Shown: positions 8,497 through 18,270, counted from the first letter of the stretch. The stretch: 64,000 nt of DNA from Paenibacillus_G elgii_A (GCA_042219835.1 JBHJMN010000012.1:1-64000); one strand, 5' to 3'. Program-made: numbers and translations. Notes: a model not told the origin generated them from the letters alone.

Positions 8497-9581
8497 ATTG
8501 TCCCACTTCCTAACTTGCGACTACTGCCCATTATTGCCCCTTCTTTTGTGTACAGGTCCTGCCGATACTGCTGGGCATTTTCGGGCCTTAAATTCGTCAG
8601 GTCCAAATTTGTGATGAAGCCGCTGGAGTTGAGGGTATGTTCGAACCGCTCGACATAATAGTTTCCATCGAACCGGCCGCAGCCGTGGACTGCCACCTTC
8701 TTCTCGCAGAACAGATTCGGATTCCCCGCCATATTCATGGCTTTTCCGGTGACGACGTATCTTGAAAACTCGGGTAGCAGCTTTTGGGCCATCTCCTTGG
8801 CTTGCGCGTTTGTCTTCGCCTTCGAACTGTATATCACACGCTCTTTGACTTGGCCAATGGCATTGATCAATGCCTCATCCTTTGCCGTGCCTTCGATAAC
8901 CTGTTTTTTTCGATAATGCCGCACCGTGATTTGGTTGTACACATCGATCGCCGTGTCTTCAAAATCGACTTGGCAATTTGACTTGAGGTTCGAGCGGTAA
9001 TACAGCTCTGCCTCGACTTCTTCGTCGCTCTCCTGCCTTGGCCCGAAGTGGAATGCCTTGTCTTTGTCCACATGGCAAATGAAGCCTTCCAAGTCGGCCA
9101 ACGCCTGCAGTACTTCCCATTCTTTTCTATTCTGATACATATCACGCTCAATGATCTCACTTGTATCGGTGATGTTGAGCTTCAGCCCGTACTTGCCGGC
9201 GAGCATCTTCGCTATTTGGCTCGACGTCCGGGCGGCGTAGGCCACCGTGAATGTTGTGTCTATCAACGGCGCGGAGTAGTCCCGGCCAATGATTTTGCAA
9301 GTCATAGAGTTTCGGAAGGACGGGGATATCCCGTCGATTTTGCCTGTGAATACGTGAACCAGGTCATCGACGGACCACCAGTTCGGCTCCGGCGCATATC
9401 CAAGAAATATCCGAACCTCTTGGTTCTTCCGGAACCAGTCCGAAAGCATGTGATCATTTCGCACGGTGATTTCAAAAGAATCAGCGGCCATGTACAGCGT
9501 TCCGATCACGCGGATCTCCACGATGTCTGTCCACTTGAGAAGCTGCCCGTCGATCTCTACAATTCCCCTCGGTGCTGGCAT
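8493..9581 (-). CDS. XkdQ/YqbQ-like baseplate hub protein (gpD-like)
   Basis: The 362-residue product resembles XkdQ and late-control-D-type hub proteins. An N-terminal domain binds the tail end (EIRVIGTLYMAADSFEITV), followed by VHVFTGKIDGISPSF and a central QIAKMLAGKYGLKLNITDTS segment. It would form the central hub through which DNA exits. It overlaps the XkdP-like gene by one base and the XkdR-like gene by four. Confidence 0.8.
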   Translation of the reverse strand: MPAPRGIVEIDGQLLKWTDIVEIRVIGTLYMAADSFEITVRNDHMLSDWFRKNQEVRIFLGYAPEPNWWSVDDLVHVFTGKIDGISPSFRNSMTCKIIGRDYSAPLIDTTFTVAYAARTSSQIAKMLAGKYGLKLNITDTSEIIERDMYQNRKEWEVLQALADLEGFICHVDKDKAFHFGPRQESDEEVEAELYYRSNLKSNCQVDFEDTAIDVYNQITVRHYRKKQVIEGTAKDEALINAIGQVKERVIYSSKAKTNAQAKEMAQKLLPEFSRYVVTGKAMNMAGNPNLFCEKKVAVHGCGRFDGNYYVERFEHTLNSSGFITNLDLTNLRPENAQQYRQDLYTKEGAIMGSSRKLGSGTI

Positions 9582-10279
9582 CAGTTCGCCTCCTTCTCTA
9601 TGGCCGCAAGCTCGGCTGCCCCTGTAGGACCAAGCACGGCGGCATACATTTTTTGACTCAATTTTTCAGCATCCGCGGCGTTTCGAGGTAGCTTGATGAC
9701 CTGTCCGGGCTGCAGGCCATACTCATCAGTGATGCCATTCGCCTCCGCGATCAGCCCCCATTTCGTTCCGTTTCCCAATACATCTGCTCGGGATGCGATC
9801 TCCCAAAGTGTATCTCCCCATTTGAGCGTATACGCCCGATCGTACACCTGCCCGACCGTTTTAAGCGAGTCTTTTTGGACCAACATCGGGATAGGTGTAC
9901 CGGTGTCAGCTTTGGGCAATTCCGACTCTGGAAAGCAGACAATGAGTCGAATTGTGTAGTCTGCCCGATCATCTCGCCGAATGTCCACTTTGTAGTTTTC
10001 TATTCGAACCCTCTTTTTTATATCTCCATAGTTGAACTGGAGTTCCCGGCCACTCCACCAAAGGGTTTCGACATCAAGAGAAGTGCCGATAGCATTCTCG
10101 CCTATGATCGATCCGGAGAATTCCAGTATTTTCTCGGCCATCCCCATGTCCTGGTAGATTGGCGGTCCACCCGGGAAGTCGAGCTTCGCTATAGCGCGCT
10201 TCATATCGAAATTGATCGATTCTTTTGGCGGAAGAGGAAAGATGAAGTTTTCAAGGCTTAGAAATGGTCCAAGTTTCAT
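9581..10279 (-). CDS. XkdP-like LysM baseplate/tail protein
   Basis: The protein has 232 residues. About residues 148-197 form a LysM domain (YTLKWGDTLWEIASRADVLG followed by IAEANGI and LQPGQVIKLP). The N-terminal region is an XkdP-like tail scaffold. LysM domains bind peptidoglycan, so this small hub component could anchor or guide the tail at the wall. It lies between the tape measure and the hub genes, as in PBSX. Confidence 0.85.
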   Translation of the reverse strand: MKLGPFLSLENFIFPLPPKESINFDMKRAIAKLDFPGGPPIYQDMGMAEKILEFSGSIIGENAIGTSLDVETLWWSGRELQFNYGDIKKRVRIENYKVDIRRDDRADYTIRLIVCFPESELPKADTGTPIPMLVQKDSLKTVGQVYDRAYTLKWGDTLWEIASRADVLGNGTKWGLIAEANGITDEYGLQPGQVIKLPRNAADAEKLSQKMYAAVLGPTGAAELAAIEKEAN

Positions 10280-10290
10280 CCATATCCCTC

Positions 10291-12642
10291 CTAGTGAGAG
10301 TTTGCTTCAAGGAATCTTCTCCGGGCAATATTTGCTTTGTTGCCGGTGATTTGGTCCTCGATAGCACCAGGGCTGGTTGCTTCGTAAATGTAGGTTCTGC
10401 TGTTGTCGTTGTATGTTCTATTTGATGTATTAGAGGTGGCGGAATTCTCCCTTGCTGTGTACTTGCTTGTGTCTACCTTCCACCAATTGACACGCCGCGT
10501 AGCTTCATTCCATTGTTTTTCGTTTTCCTTATATTGAGCGGAAGCAGCCATTTCGGCTTGGTCGGATTGCTCTTGAAGCAGTGTTTCTTTCGCGCGTCTT
10601 GCTGATCCAAATATCGAATTTGTGATGCTATCTGCAATTGAAGATCCGACAACAGCGCCTATCACGCCCCCAAGCGCAGCACCAACAGCATTACCGATTC
10701 CAGGAACAACTGAGCCGAGAGCTGCGCCCATCGCTGCTCCGGCTTCGGCCCCGGCCCATCCTCCGATGATAGTTCCGCTAGTCTTCACTGCGGTTTCTAC
10801 TTTTTTCCCTTCAGGCGCAGACATAACATCCCATGCGCTCATTGCCATTACAGCCGGTATGACAACAGATCCGCCTCTGCCTAGAACGTTTTTTCCCCAG
10901 GTTAGAAATTTTCCAAAGCCTCCACCTCTCCCGCCGCCGCCGTGCGTGCTGCTTCGAGGGGGCAGCTCGCCTCCGTTGCCAGACCTTCCTCCACCGGCAC
11001 CAACAAAAGTACCGCCTCCGCCACCAGGTCCTCCGCCTAAATTGTTTATGGCTTTTCCATAGACATTGACAACATTGGCCTGAATTGATTTACTCGGCAA
11101 GGTATCTTTCAATTTGTCGGCTGCTTTCTTTGCTCCGAGGGCTTCAAGCATTTTTGCCACGGTGTTTATCCCGGTTTTAAGAGGTCCGGTCAACAAGGTT
11201 CCGATTGTCCCGAAAGCTAGTTTTGCCGCACCTAGCGCCAACATAAATGTACCGAAGGCAGCAACTACCTTCCCCGCCACGACCACTTCGTCTCGATGCG
11301 CGTCGATCCATTTTGTGGCGGTCGTCACCCCGGGAGAGATGGCGGAGATGAGTTTCGTTATCTCCGGTAACAAGTGGTTGCCGATCGATGTCGTCAGGTT
11401 CTCTATCTTGCTTTGGAGGATATGAGCCTGACCCTTATACGACTCTCGGATCTCGTCAATTTGTTTGTGGAGCCCCTTCTGACTGTTGATCGACTTCATG
11501 AGCTTGTCGAACGTCTCTTGGTGCGACGAGATTATAGCAAAATCTTGACCCTGTTCACCGAAAATATGGTTCATTTTCGCCGCCCATTCAAGCTCGCTGT
11601 TGCCAGCAGCGATGAACTCTTTGTGTTTTTTCGTCAGGACTCCGACCATATCGACATAGCTTTTGAGTGAATCTTTGTCTTTGAGCAGGGCAGCATTTTT
11701 AAATCCTATGATTTTTCCTTTTTTGTCATATTCGACGCCTTCAAGAAGCCCGGCATCATTCATGGCGCTGAGCTGCTTCGCGCCGCCTCGCGTATTCAGG
11801 AATTTGTACGGGTTGATCCGCTCGGCGAAGTCCTTTATGTGGGTCCCGGCCATAGAACCTTCCATACCGTGGATAGCCCCCATAGCGGAAGACATGAGCA
11901 TATCTGTTTCGTTCCAGCCCAGGTTTTTTACTACGGGCATCGCGTATTTGAAGGTTTCTCCTAGCCCCTCAGTCGACGCATGAGTCACGTTGATCACGCG
12001 AAAGGCATTGTCCGCGAATTTCTCCATAGCTGATACATCGCTCGTGATTCTGGCGTCCTCGGCCATCCGTGCGAAGTTGTATGCCGAACGTCCCGCAGAA
12101 CTAGACTTGCCCATACCTACCTCCACCTCGGAGAGGAAGGAGGCTTCCTTCATGACTGGCTTTAGATTCTCTTTTGATATCTGGGCATGTGCGAGTTCCA
12201 GTCCGATACCCATGATCTCTTTTTGAGAGAATAGCGTTTGTGTCGAAAGCTCTTTTGAATACTCTTTGATCTCTTTCAACTTTTCACTTGACTGCTCCAA
12301 TCCGTAGGCCCCGCCCAACTGGATGCTTTGCATTTGGATCTCGCCGGCTTGGTTGATAGGCTTGATCATCGTTGCGAGAGCTGCGCCGCCAGAAAGCATA
12401 TTTCCCATGCCGGAGCTTTTCATATGATCCAATTTCTTCTGTACCTGGTCAATTTGCCCGGAAAGTGACCGCAGCGCCCGTGCCATATCGTCGAACATTT
12501 TCGGGCTTTTCATACCGTTGAACATGTTTTGCGCGGACCGTTTTACGTTTCGCATTTCGTCTATCATTCTCCGGGTCGTTGGGCTCAATTGGTCCACACC
12601 GACAAACTTCATCGAAACAAGAAACTGCGAATTGCTTGCCAT
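10291..12642 (-). CDS. Phage tail tape measure protein
   Basis: A 783-residue tape measure protein that sets tail length and helps DNA ejection. The N-terminal 150 residues are charged and helical, with a TMP-type segment around GIGLELAHAQISKENL. A central helical region follows. Residues about 440-720 hold hydrophobic, glycine-rich segments that could insert in the host membrane. The start used is the ATG at 12642, eight bases after AAGGAG; an ATG at 12648 is too close to that site and the longer frame to 12720 has none. Confidence 0.85.
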   Translation of the reverse strand: MASNSQFLVSMKFVGVDQLSPTTRRMIDEMRNVKRSAQNMFNGMKSPKMFDDMARALRSLSGQIDQVQKKLDHMKSSGMGNMLSGGAALATMIKPINQAGEIQMQSIQLGGAYGLEQSSEKLKEIKEYSKELSTQTLFSQKEIMGIGLELAHAQISKENLKPVMKEASFLSEVEVGMGKSSSAGRSAYNFARMAEDARITSDVSAMEKFADNAFRVINVTHASTEGLGETFKYAMPVVKNLGWNETDMLMSSAMGAIHGMEGSMAGTHIKDFAERINPYKFLNTRGGAKQLSAMNDAGLLEGVEYDKKGKIIGFKNAALLKDKDSLKSYVDMVGVLTKKHKEFIAAGNSELEWAAKMNHIFGEQGQDFAIISSHQETFDKLMKSINSQKGLHKQIDEIRESYKGQAHILQSKIENLTTSIGNHLLPEITKLISAISPGVTTATKWIDAHRDEVVVAGKVVAAFGTFMLALGAAKLAFGTIGTLLTGPLKTGINTVAKMLEALGAKKAADKLKDTLPSKSIQANVVNVYGKAINNLGGGPGGGGGTFVGAGGGRSGNGGELPPRSSTHGGGGRGGGFGKFLTWGKNVLGRGGSVVIPAVMAMSAWDVMSAPEGKKVETAVKTSGTIIGGWAGAEAGAAMGAALGSVVPGIGNAVGAALGGVIGAVVGSSIADSITNSIFGSARRAKETLLQEQSDQAEMAASAQYKENEKQWNEATRRVNWWKVDTSKYTARENSATSNTSNRTYNDNSRTYIYEATSPGAIEDQITGNKANIARRRFLEANSH

Positions 12643-12716
12643 AGTCATCGCTCCTTCCAGATGCTCATCCGGTTTGCTCAGCCCACGCCATAGCGCGAGC
12701 TCAGGAAACCGGGCAG

Positions 12717-13216
12717 TCAATCTGACTGCGCCGAATCCATTGATTCTTTTTTGGCTTCACCGTATTTGATCGCGCCCATGTATAACAGGTGCTGATCTTC
12801 GAAAGTTAGATCATTCCAGTCTCGCCAGCTGACTGCTCCATTGGATTGTTCATTGACGAAGTAGAATCGGTTGAGCCAAAGCCGTTCAGCAAAAAATTTA
12901 CTGTCTCATCCATTTTCTCGATAGTTTCGTTCGTAACAGCAAACATCTTGTTGAAAATTTGTTGGTAGTATGAGGCATCAGCATTTGGCCATTTATCAAA
13001 ATAAAACTTATAATCTCCGCTCGCTTGATTGCCGTCAATCCGAGTAATGCACTTAGCGGCGAGGTAAGAATCAACCAGCATGGAGCCGGAAACCAAATCG
13101 TCGTCACTAATTTTGTTTTTCTTCAAAACGTCCAAGCGGTCGCCACCAGTAGGCTCCCGGAAAAAAATCTCAACACCACTTTTGGGAAGTTTCAACGGAC
13201 CGTATTCTTTAAACAT
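12717..13216 (-). CDS. Tail assembly chaperone, predicted -1 frameshift product (XkdN extended)
   Basis: Translation from 13216 reaches an A-AAT-TTT-TTG run (12899-12890) where two overlapping slippery heptamers occur (A AAT TTT and T TTT TTG). A -1 slip at the first continues in an open frame for 58 codons to TGA at 12719-12717, giving about 166 residues. The extension reads like a real protein (FVNEQSNGAVSWRDWNDLTF, DQHLLYMGAIKYGEAKKES). It fills the gap before the tape measure gene, as in lambda G/GT and other tail chaperones. Frameshift efficiency cannot be judged from sequence. Confidence 0.8.
12806..13216 (-). CDS. Tail assembly chaperone, unshifted form (XkdN-like)
   Basis: This 136-residue protein lies between the tail tube gene and the tape measure gene. 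It has an acidic, helical C-terminal half and a conserved-looking PLKLPKSGVEIFFREPTGGD start, as in XkdN-type tail chaperones. It would coat the tape measure during tail assembly. A -1 frameshift near codon 108 yields a longer form described separately. The first start is the ATG at 13216, two bases past the upstream stop. Confidence 0.8.
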   Translation of the reverse strand: MFKEYGPLKLPKSGVEIFFREPTGGDRLDVLKKNKISDDDLVSGSMLVDSYLAAKCITRIDGNQASGDYKFYFDKWPNADASYYQQIFNKMFAVTNETIEKMDETVNFLLNGFGSTDSTSSMNNPMEQSAGETGMI

Positions 13217-13218
13217 AT

Positions 13219-13656
13219 TTATGCAGCCTCCTGTACGCCCTCGGCGCGGAATTTGTAATCGGAACTAACCACATTTTTACCGTTCTGCACGGACAGAGAC
13301 AGGCTCGGGAAGATACAATTAGTCAACACGTAACGACCGACAAGCCCCTTCTCGGGCGCGTTGAACGAGGCCGTAATCGTGTACCGTGGTGCCGTAAACC
13401 GCTGTCCCGGCGCAAGCTGCGAAGAACCAAACAAAACCCGTAAGGCCCTCCCTACATCGATCATGCCGCGCTTTAGGCTGCCGTCGATCTTCACTTCACC
13501 GTCCAGAAGGATTGGCATGCGGGAATTGGTCGTTTGGTACTCCTCAAAGTCACTCGATATGTTCAGCTCAATATTTTGAAACTCTCCAACAAGCTCAGGG
13601 CCATTCGCCCCTACCACCATAACAGATACGTCATACCCCTGTGCTGGCTGCTTCAT
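13219..13656 (-). CDS. Phage tail tube protein (XkdM-like)
   Basis: At 145 residues it has the size and pattern of contractile-tail tube subunits: early β strands with GPELVGEFQNIELNIS, then a DGSLKRGMIDVGRA segment and a final SSDYKFRAEGVQ. It would polymerise into the inner tube through which DNA passes. It follows the sheath gene by 11 bases. Confidence 0.85.
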   Translation of the reverse strand: MKQPAQGYDVSVMVVGANGPELVGEFQNIELNISSDFEEYQTTNSRMPILLDGEVKIDGSLKRGMIDVGRALRVLFGSSQLAPGQRFTAPRYTITASFNAPEKGLVGRYVLTNCIFPSLSLSVQNGKNVVSSDYKFRAEGVQEAA

Positions 13657-13667
13657 CGAAACACCCC

Positions 13668-15095
13668 CTATCCAATGTACCGGCCAATTTCATGATCAAT
13701 GAAGTCTGCAGCGTACACTGGTCTGATTGAAATTTTTGTTCGCACCCGCTGGGCCGCAACGATATCCGGCGGATTGTTCGACTCATCGCAAATGGTTGGT
13801 TTGAAATCGAATATCTCACTGGTATTGTCTCGGTGGTTCCGCAGCAGGCTGTCGATTTGCGTCTTCAGCGGCTCCCACAAGCCATTTTTCGTAATCGGTT
13901 GCGATTTGGCCCATTGCGTCATCGTCCAGACTTCCGTCTCGATCTTGTCAAATTCGCGACGAATGGATGTTTGCGACCAGTCATCGGAGCCGGACCCTTG
14001 GACGTAGTTGAACGTGTTAACACCGTTCTGAATCCGAAAATCGCTGGTCGCATTGTTGTATGCGATCGGCGAAATGCGGGCAACGGTCAAAGCCATCAGA
14101 TCGTCGTCGATCAGCGTCCTTTCAAGGCCAATGATCCCCTGAACGATTCGATTCGAAGGCGATACCCACGGGTTGAGCGTTGCCAGCACGCCCGCGTAGT
14201 AGCCATCAGGCGCCACGACAAGGTTCGGATACTCCTGCGGCACCATCCAAGGGTAGGTCATGTTTCCGCGGGCGCTATTGTACACCTGTGCTGCTGTTGC
14301 TGCGGTGACGGTCATACCCTTTGCCGTACTCAGCACGGCGATTCTCAGCCCCCGGGACACATCAGCCTCGTTGCAGTGCTTGATCATGGCCAGCTGGATA
14401 GCCGACGATGATTGCTGCGCGCAAACTACGATGTTCACGGACACCGTATCCAATGCCTTGAGGCCGAACCGGTTCCCCGCCGCATCAACGGTCCCGATAT
14501 AGTCGTTGTCCACCGTGGCCGCGCCGTCGTCCCCGCCTACGAGCGGCGTATCGGACAATGTAGTCGGTATGCCGGTTGCCGCGGAGTCCTTTGCCAGCGT
14601 GATGTACTCCGAATTGATTGCGAGCGCCGTCAGGCTCAAGTTATCCCACGTTTCTACCGGAACCTTTTTGTACGACACGACGAGTTTGAATGTACCAGCC
14701 TGTGTACCGGCGAGAACCTGCACGGAAAGGTCGTTTCCAAAAGTGCCTTTCTCGATTGCTGATACTTGGACCGATGCTTTCGGCGTAGCCTGCCCGTCCA
14801 TTAGGACCAGTCCTGCCGCCTTCGCCGAGCTGGCAGCGCAGCGTACGATCACGACCTTATTCGTCCCTTGATTGAATGCCCCCAGCGCGGACAAGAACCC
14901 GGTCAGGCCGGCAGTGTAGCCGCCAAACTTGCGAATCACGTCGTTTATACTGTAGCAGGTCGTCGGAACACCGATCGGTCCTCGGTTAAATGTGCCGACG
15001 ATCCCGATTACCCCTACCGAGACGCCCGTGATGGCCGTCGGCTGCGGCGGCGTTTCGACGATCGCCACGCGTGGTACGATGTATTGAAGTGCCAT
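13668..15095 (-). CDS. Phage tail sheath protein (XkdK-like)
   Basis: A 475-residue sheath subunit that contracts to drive the tube into the host. Visible family features are the N-terminal handshake region with GVSVGVIGIVGTFNRGP, the GFLSALGAFNQGTNKVVIVR domain, central DGYYAGVLA with the NRIVQGIIGLER segment, and the C-terminal NNPPDIVAAQRVRTKISIRP. Typical length and typical place between the tail terminator and the tube. Confidence 0.9.
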   Translation of the reverse strand: MALQYIVPRVAIVETPPQPTAITGVSVGVIGIVGTFNRGPIGVPTTCYSINDVIRKFGGYTAGLTGFLSALGAFNQGTNKVVIVRCAASSAKAAGLVLMDGQATPKASVQVSAIEKGTFGNDLSVQVLAGTQAGTFKLVVSYKKVPVETWDNLSLTALAINSEYITLAKDSAATGIPTTLSDTPLVGGDDGAATVDNDYIGTVDAAGNRFGLKALDTVSVNIVVCAQQSSSAIQLAMIKHCNEADVSRGLRIAVLSTAKGMTVTAATAAQVYNSARGNMTYPWMVPQEYPNLVVAPDGYYAGVLATLNPWVSPSNRIVQGIIGLERTLIDDDLMALTVARISPIAYNNATSDFRIQNGVNTFNYVQGSGSDDWSQTSIRREFDKIETEVWTMTQWAKSQPITKNGLWEPLKTQIDSLLRNHRDNTSEIFDFKPTICDESNNPPDIVAAQRVRTKISIRPVYAADFIDHEIGRYIG

Positions 15096-15581
15096 CTATT
15101 GCCCTCCTTCTTGTGAAATTTCGTTCTCGATCTCCCGTACTGTCGGTAGATCCTCTTGTGCCCGTCGACGCGGTTCATAATATTTCGCCTCAACGTCGAT
15201 TGCTGCGAAGTGGATGAACTGTCCAGTAGACACGTCGGTCGAGTCAAAGGATATTTCTACGATCGTCATGGCATCCACGAGTCCGTCCAAATACTGATTG
15301 GCGAGAATCGCGTATCTGATGTCGTTAGTCAAGCCGCGAATCTTTTCCTCGCCACGTTCAGCAATTGCATCATGCATGTATAGATATATCCGGACCGGAG
15401 CAATCACTTCATCCTGGTCTCGGTCATAGTCCGAGTACCTGAGCCGATTGCAACCGATACAAACAGAAGGATGAATTCCTCCCGGCAGCATACCATCAAC
15501 CAAATGGTATTTTTGAATTGACGAAAGCCGCTTATCGTTCTGCATCGTATCGCGGATCGACGTAAGAATCTTCTGAATCAT
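15096..15581 (-). CDS. Probable tail terminator / head-tail joining protein
   Basis: The 161-residue protein has a helical start (IQKILTSIRDTM) and a βαβ-like core, ending in an acidic tail. Its place between a gpS-like protein and the sheath matches the tail-terminator slot of contractile phages. No diagnostic motif was identified, so the function is by position. Confidence 0.6.
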   Translation of the reverse strand: MIQKILTSIRDTMQNDKRLSSIQKYHLVDGMLPGGIHPSVCIGCNRLRYSDYDRDQDEVIAPVRIYLYMHDAIAERGEEKIRGLTNDIRYAILANQYLDGLVDAMTIVEISFDSTDVSTGQFIHFAAIDVEAKYYEPRRRAQEDLPTVREIENEISQEGGQ

Positions 15582-16171
15582 CCACCGATCACCCCTCTCG
15601 TCAGGTAATCACGAGCGACGCGAATAATGGTGTCCCGGTCAGTTTGCTGCAGCATCAGGTATGGGCGCGCAGGCATTTTGACCCTTTTCAGTTTGATCAC
15701 CTTTCCCCCGCCCATTGGAATCGCCAGCGCCTTCGCCTTTTTGGGGACGATCGTCCCGCCGAGCTGATGGATACGCGAATACACAAGCGATGATCCTATC
15801 TCGACGGAATCACTAGTGATCCGGCCGATGACCACGGATTTTTTCAGCTCGCCGCGACTTTGCAGGATCTTCTTGGCCGATAGCTTGCTGAGGTTTCGAA
15901 TGTACTGCCGCTGACGGCCGGCTTTCGTTTTCCGGGTCTTTTCCGCGTGAGCCATGGCTGAGTTTTCGCCTCGCTCCTTCGTGAGTGGCGACCACCCTTT
16001 CCACTTGATCGGGCGGCCCTCTGCCTCGAAATTTTCATGTGTGGACTTGATCATGATCATTCCGACCGCGCCCATAAAAGGCCGGAGGTTGAGAGAGCGC
16101 CGCTGCATCTCCTGAAGCGCCCTCACAACCTCCGATGTATCTACCTTCACCTCTATGAACCGATCGCTCAC
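15578..16171 (-). CDS. Phage virion morphogenesis / tail completion protein (gpS-like)
   Basis: A 197-residue member of the P2 gpS / Mu gpG group. Family signs are an N-terminal helix, WKGWSPLT, a basic middle, KILQSRGELKKSVV and the diagnostic SSLVYSRIHQLGG motif. It would complete the tail end for joining to heads. It overlaps the genes on both sides by four bases, indicating translational coupling. Confidence 0.85.
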   Translation of the reverse strand: MSDRFIEVKVDTSEVVRALQEMQRRSLNLRPFMGAVGMIMIKSTHENFEAEGRPIKWKGWSPLTKERGENSAMAHAEKTRKTKAGRQRQYIRNLSKLSAKKILQSRGELKKSVVIGRITSDSVEIGSSLVYSRIHQLGGTIVPKKAKALAIPMGGGKVIKLKRVKMPARPYLMLQQTDRDTIIRVARDYLTRGVIGG

Positions 16172-16638
16172 GGCCAGACACCGCCGTTCAGCGGAGACCT
16201 AGTGGCCCGGTCAAACTGCTGCAGCCTGCCTGTCAGCGGGCTTGGGTTTGGTGTTGTGGTTGCCACGCGCCGCCGCGACTCCGGGACATTTGGCGGCTGC
16301 TCTACGACGCCGGGAAGCCCATTGAGCGTCGAGTGTTCCAGCACATAATCCAAATCCTCATTAGCCCTCTTCCAAAGTACATCAGCCAGCGGTGTGTCCT
16401 CGCGGTAGTTGACCCCAGAAAAGTGATGTTGGCAAAGAAACGCACCAGCCATATCCGCACATATGGATTGAACAACGTCCGGGATAGGGTCAACCAAAGG
16501 CACAACGTATTGAGGCCGAAGCTTGTCGTTTATACGCGCTTCGGCCTTCGTGATGTACTTTTGGATGTAATCGTCTGCGAAATCAGCTTCGCTCAGTAGC
16601 TGATGCAGATCCCGGACGTTTTGCGGTGTGCAGTACAT
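16168..16638 (-). CDS. DUF1320 / Mu gp36-like head-tail connector protein
   Basis: This 156-residue protein has the pattern of Mu gp36-like proteins: an N-terminal region with DLHQLLSEADFADDYIQ, helical EARINDKLRPQYVVPL, then PIPDVVQSICADMAGAFL. It probably joins the connector under the portal. The C-terminal 40 residues are Pro/Arg-rich and low in order. Confidence 0.8.
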   Translation of the reverse strand: MYCTPQNVRDLHQLLSEADFADDYIQKYITKAEARINDKLRPQYVVPLVDPIPDVVQSICADMAGAFLCQHHFSGVNYREDTPLADVLWKRANEDLDYVLEHSTLNGLPGVVEQPPNVPESRRRVATTTPNPSPLTGRLQQFDRATRSPLNGGVWP

Positions 16639-16650
16639 CCGAATCGCCTC

Positions 16651-17646
16651 CTAGTTGGCCGTGCCGCTGATAATCCATTCCGGATGATGTACCCGCGGAA
16701 GGCCGTTGATACCAACGGTGACATCCACATATGGGTTCTTGCTTGAGCTTGATTTATCTTCGATTGATGCATATTTTCCCGGCCGTGGGTTATCAAGGCC
16801 TCCGTTTTGCAGAGCAATCGTGGAGCAGAAGTCCATCAGCTTCTCTCTACCCTTCCCAATGCAGACAAACGCGGCTTCGGGAAGGAAGTATACAAAATTC
16901 TTCCCATCGCTGTACCCTTCGGTGTACACTTCAAAGTCGATTTTGGGGAACAGCATTTTCAGTGCATTGGTGATGTTCATCGAAGTCAAGTTTGTCGCAT
17001 ATACGCTTTGTTTCAACAGGTCACGAATTACGCTGTTTGCCGCCAAAGCTTTAGCGATGTCGTGGTTAAAGTAGATTTTCGCAAGCTTCGCACCTGTTCC
17101 ATGGTATGCGGTTGTAAGCTCATCCAAAATATTCGGAATGCTGAGCGACGGGTCCGAAAGAATAGGATAGGATTTTTTGTTTTTGATCTTCATATCCACA
17201 GTGTATTTGACGCCATTCTCATCGACATCGATTTTCCCTTTTGTAACTGCCGCCCATCGCAACTGCTCGATCCGAGTTTCCAGTCTCACGTTCATCTCGT
17301 TCGAACGATGGATAACCCGCAGACGCCCCGCGCGTTCGTTAAATGTCCCTTCCTGACGAGCTGTAAGCAACTCGTCTTCGTTGATCCGGTGTGTTTCGCG
17401 CCAGTAACCGGTCGCATATTTTCGAACGGACTGGCCGCTCAGTGTGGCAACTTTAGGATCGGCATTCAATGCGTGCGGCGGAGTGATGCCGGAAGTTGCA
17501 TCGATGACGTCTACCTTAATCTCTGCCGCAAATGCTTCGGCCATTGGGCAGAAGTCCTGACCTCGGAATTCCGATGTATCGACAATCGTTTTTCGGACAA
17601 TATGATTTACTTCTTGTGTTGTTGGAAATGAGAGTGCTACAGGCAT
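16651..17646 (-). CDS. Major capsid protein (gpE-like, HK97-fold family)
   Basis: A 331-residue major head protein by position (after protease/scaffold and decoration) and sequence type. The N terminus has DTSEFRGQDFCPMAEAF, the middle has the REGTF-like arm and E-rich region, and residues about 190-290 hold KIYFNHDIAKALAANS and FVYFLPEAAFVCIG, which fit phage capsid E-type proteins. It would assemble the icosahedral head. Confidence 0.8.
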   Translation of the reverse strand: MPVALSFPTTQEVNHIVRKTIVDTSEFRGQDFCPMAEAFAAEIKVDVIDATSGITPPHALNADPKVATLSGQSVRKYATGYWRETHRINEDELLTARQEGTFNERAGRLRVIHRSNEMNVRLETRIEQLRWAAVTKGKIDVDENGVKYTVDMKIKNKKSYPILSDPSLSIPNILDELTTAYHGTGAKLAKIYFNHDIAKALAANSVIRDLLKQSVYATNLTSMNITNALKMLFPKIDFEVYTEGYSDGKNFVYFLPEAAFVCIGKGREKLMDFCSTIALQNGGLDNPRPGKYASIEDKSSSSKNPYVDVTVGINGLPRVHHPEWIISGTAN

Positions 17647-17661
17647 ATGTCTATGTCCTCC

Positions 17662-18270
17662 TTATACAACCAGAATGGATTCGGGTTGACCCTGTTCGTT
17701 GTTTCCGAACGGGATTACCCGGGCTTTCAAATCACGAATAACAATCGAATCGACACCAACAAGTTTGCTAGTCAAGAATTTGTTAGATACGAATGCGCTG
17801 GCGATTTTGTTTGCTGCCGCATCCAGTACAACGTCTCCAAGGACAAGCAATGCCGTTTCGGAGCCATCTTTCACAAAAAGGAGATCGCCGATCGCGAAGG
17901 CCCCCGTCGTCGCCGTGCTAAAGGTAACGACGTTCCCCGATATGGACGACACTGTGCCAGCATTGAACGCGCCGCTGCCGTCGGCTTTCATGAGGTATAC
18001 AGGATCGCCTTGCTTGAATTTTGCAACGTCGGCCGCGTTCAATGTAGCTGTTGTGGCCCCGGATGCCGCCGCTGCCGTGAGGGCCGCGCGCCGGACTGGC
18101 CGATACAAACCGTCCGCTGTTCCGACGCCGAGGATCGTACCTTTGTCGAGATCGCCGGTATTCGGCGCGATCGTGACCGGGATACGGTCCTGAATGTGAT
18201 AGTCCGCGTGAAGGGTGATCTGCTTGTCCGCATACACCGGACCCTCTGTCATGCCTGGTACTCTGTTCAT
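17662..18270 (-). CDS. Probable head decoration protein
   Basis: The 202-residue protein is Ala/Thr/Val-rich and mostly β, with two GD-containing turns. It sits between the scaffold side and the major capsid gene, a common slot for decoration proteins that stabilise heads. No specific family motif was recognised. It overlaps the previous gene by four bases. Confidence 0.6.
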   Translation of the reverse strand: MNRVPGMTEGPVYADKQITLHADYHIQDRIPVTIAPNTGDLDKGTILGVGTADGLYRPVRRAALTAAAASGATTATLNAADVAKFKQGDPVYLMKADGSGAFNAGTVSSISGNVVTFSTATTGAFAIGDLLFVKDGSETALLVLGDVVLDAAANKIASAFVSNKFLTSKLVGVDSIVIRDLKARVIPFGNNEQGQPESILVV

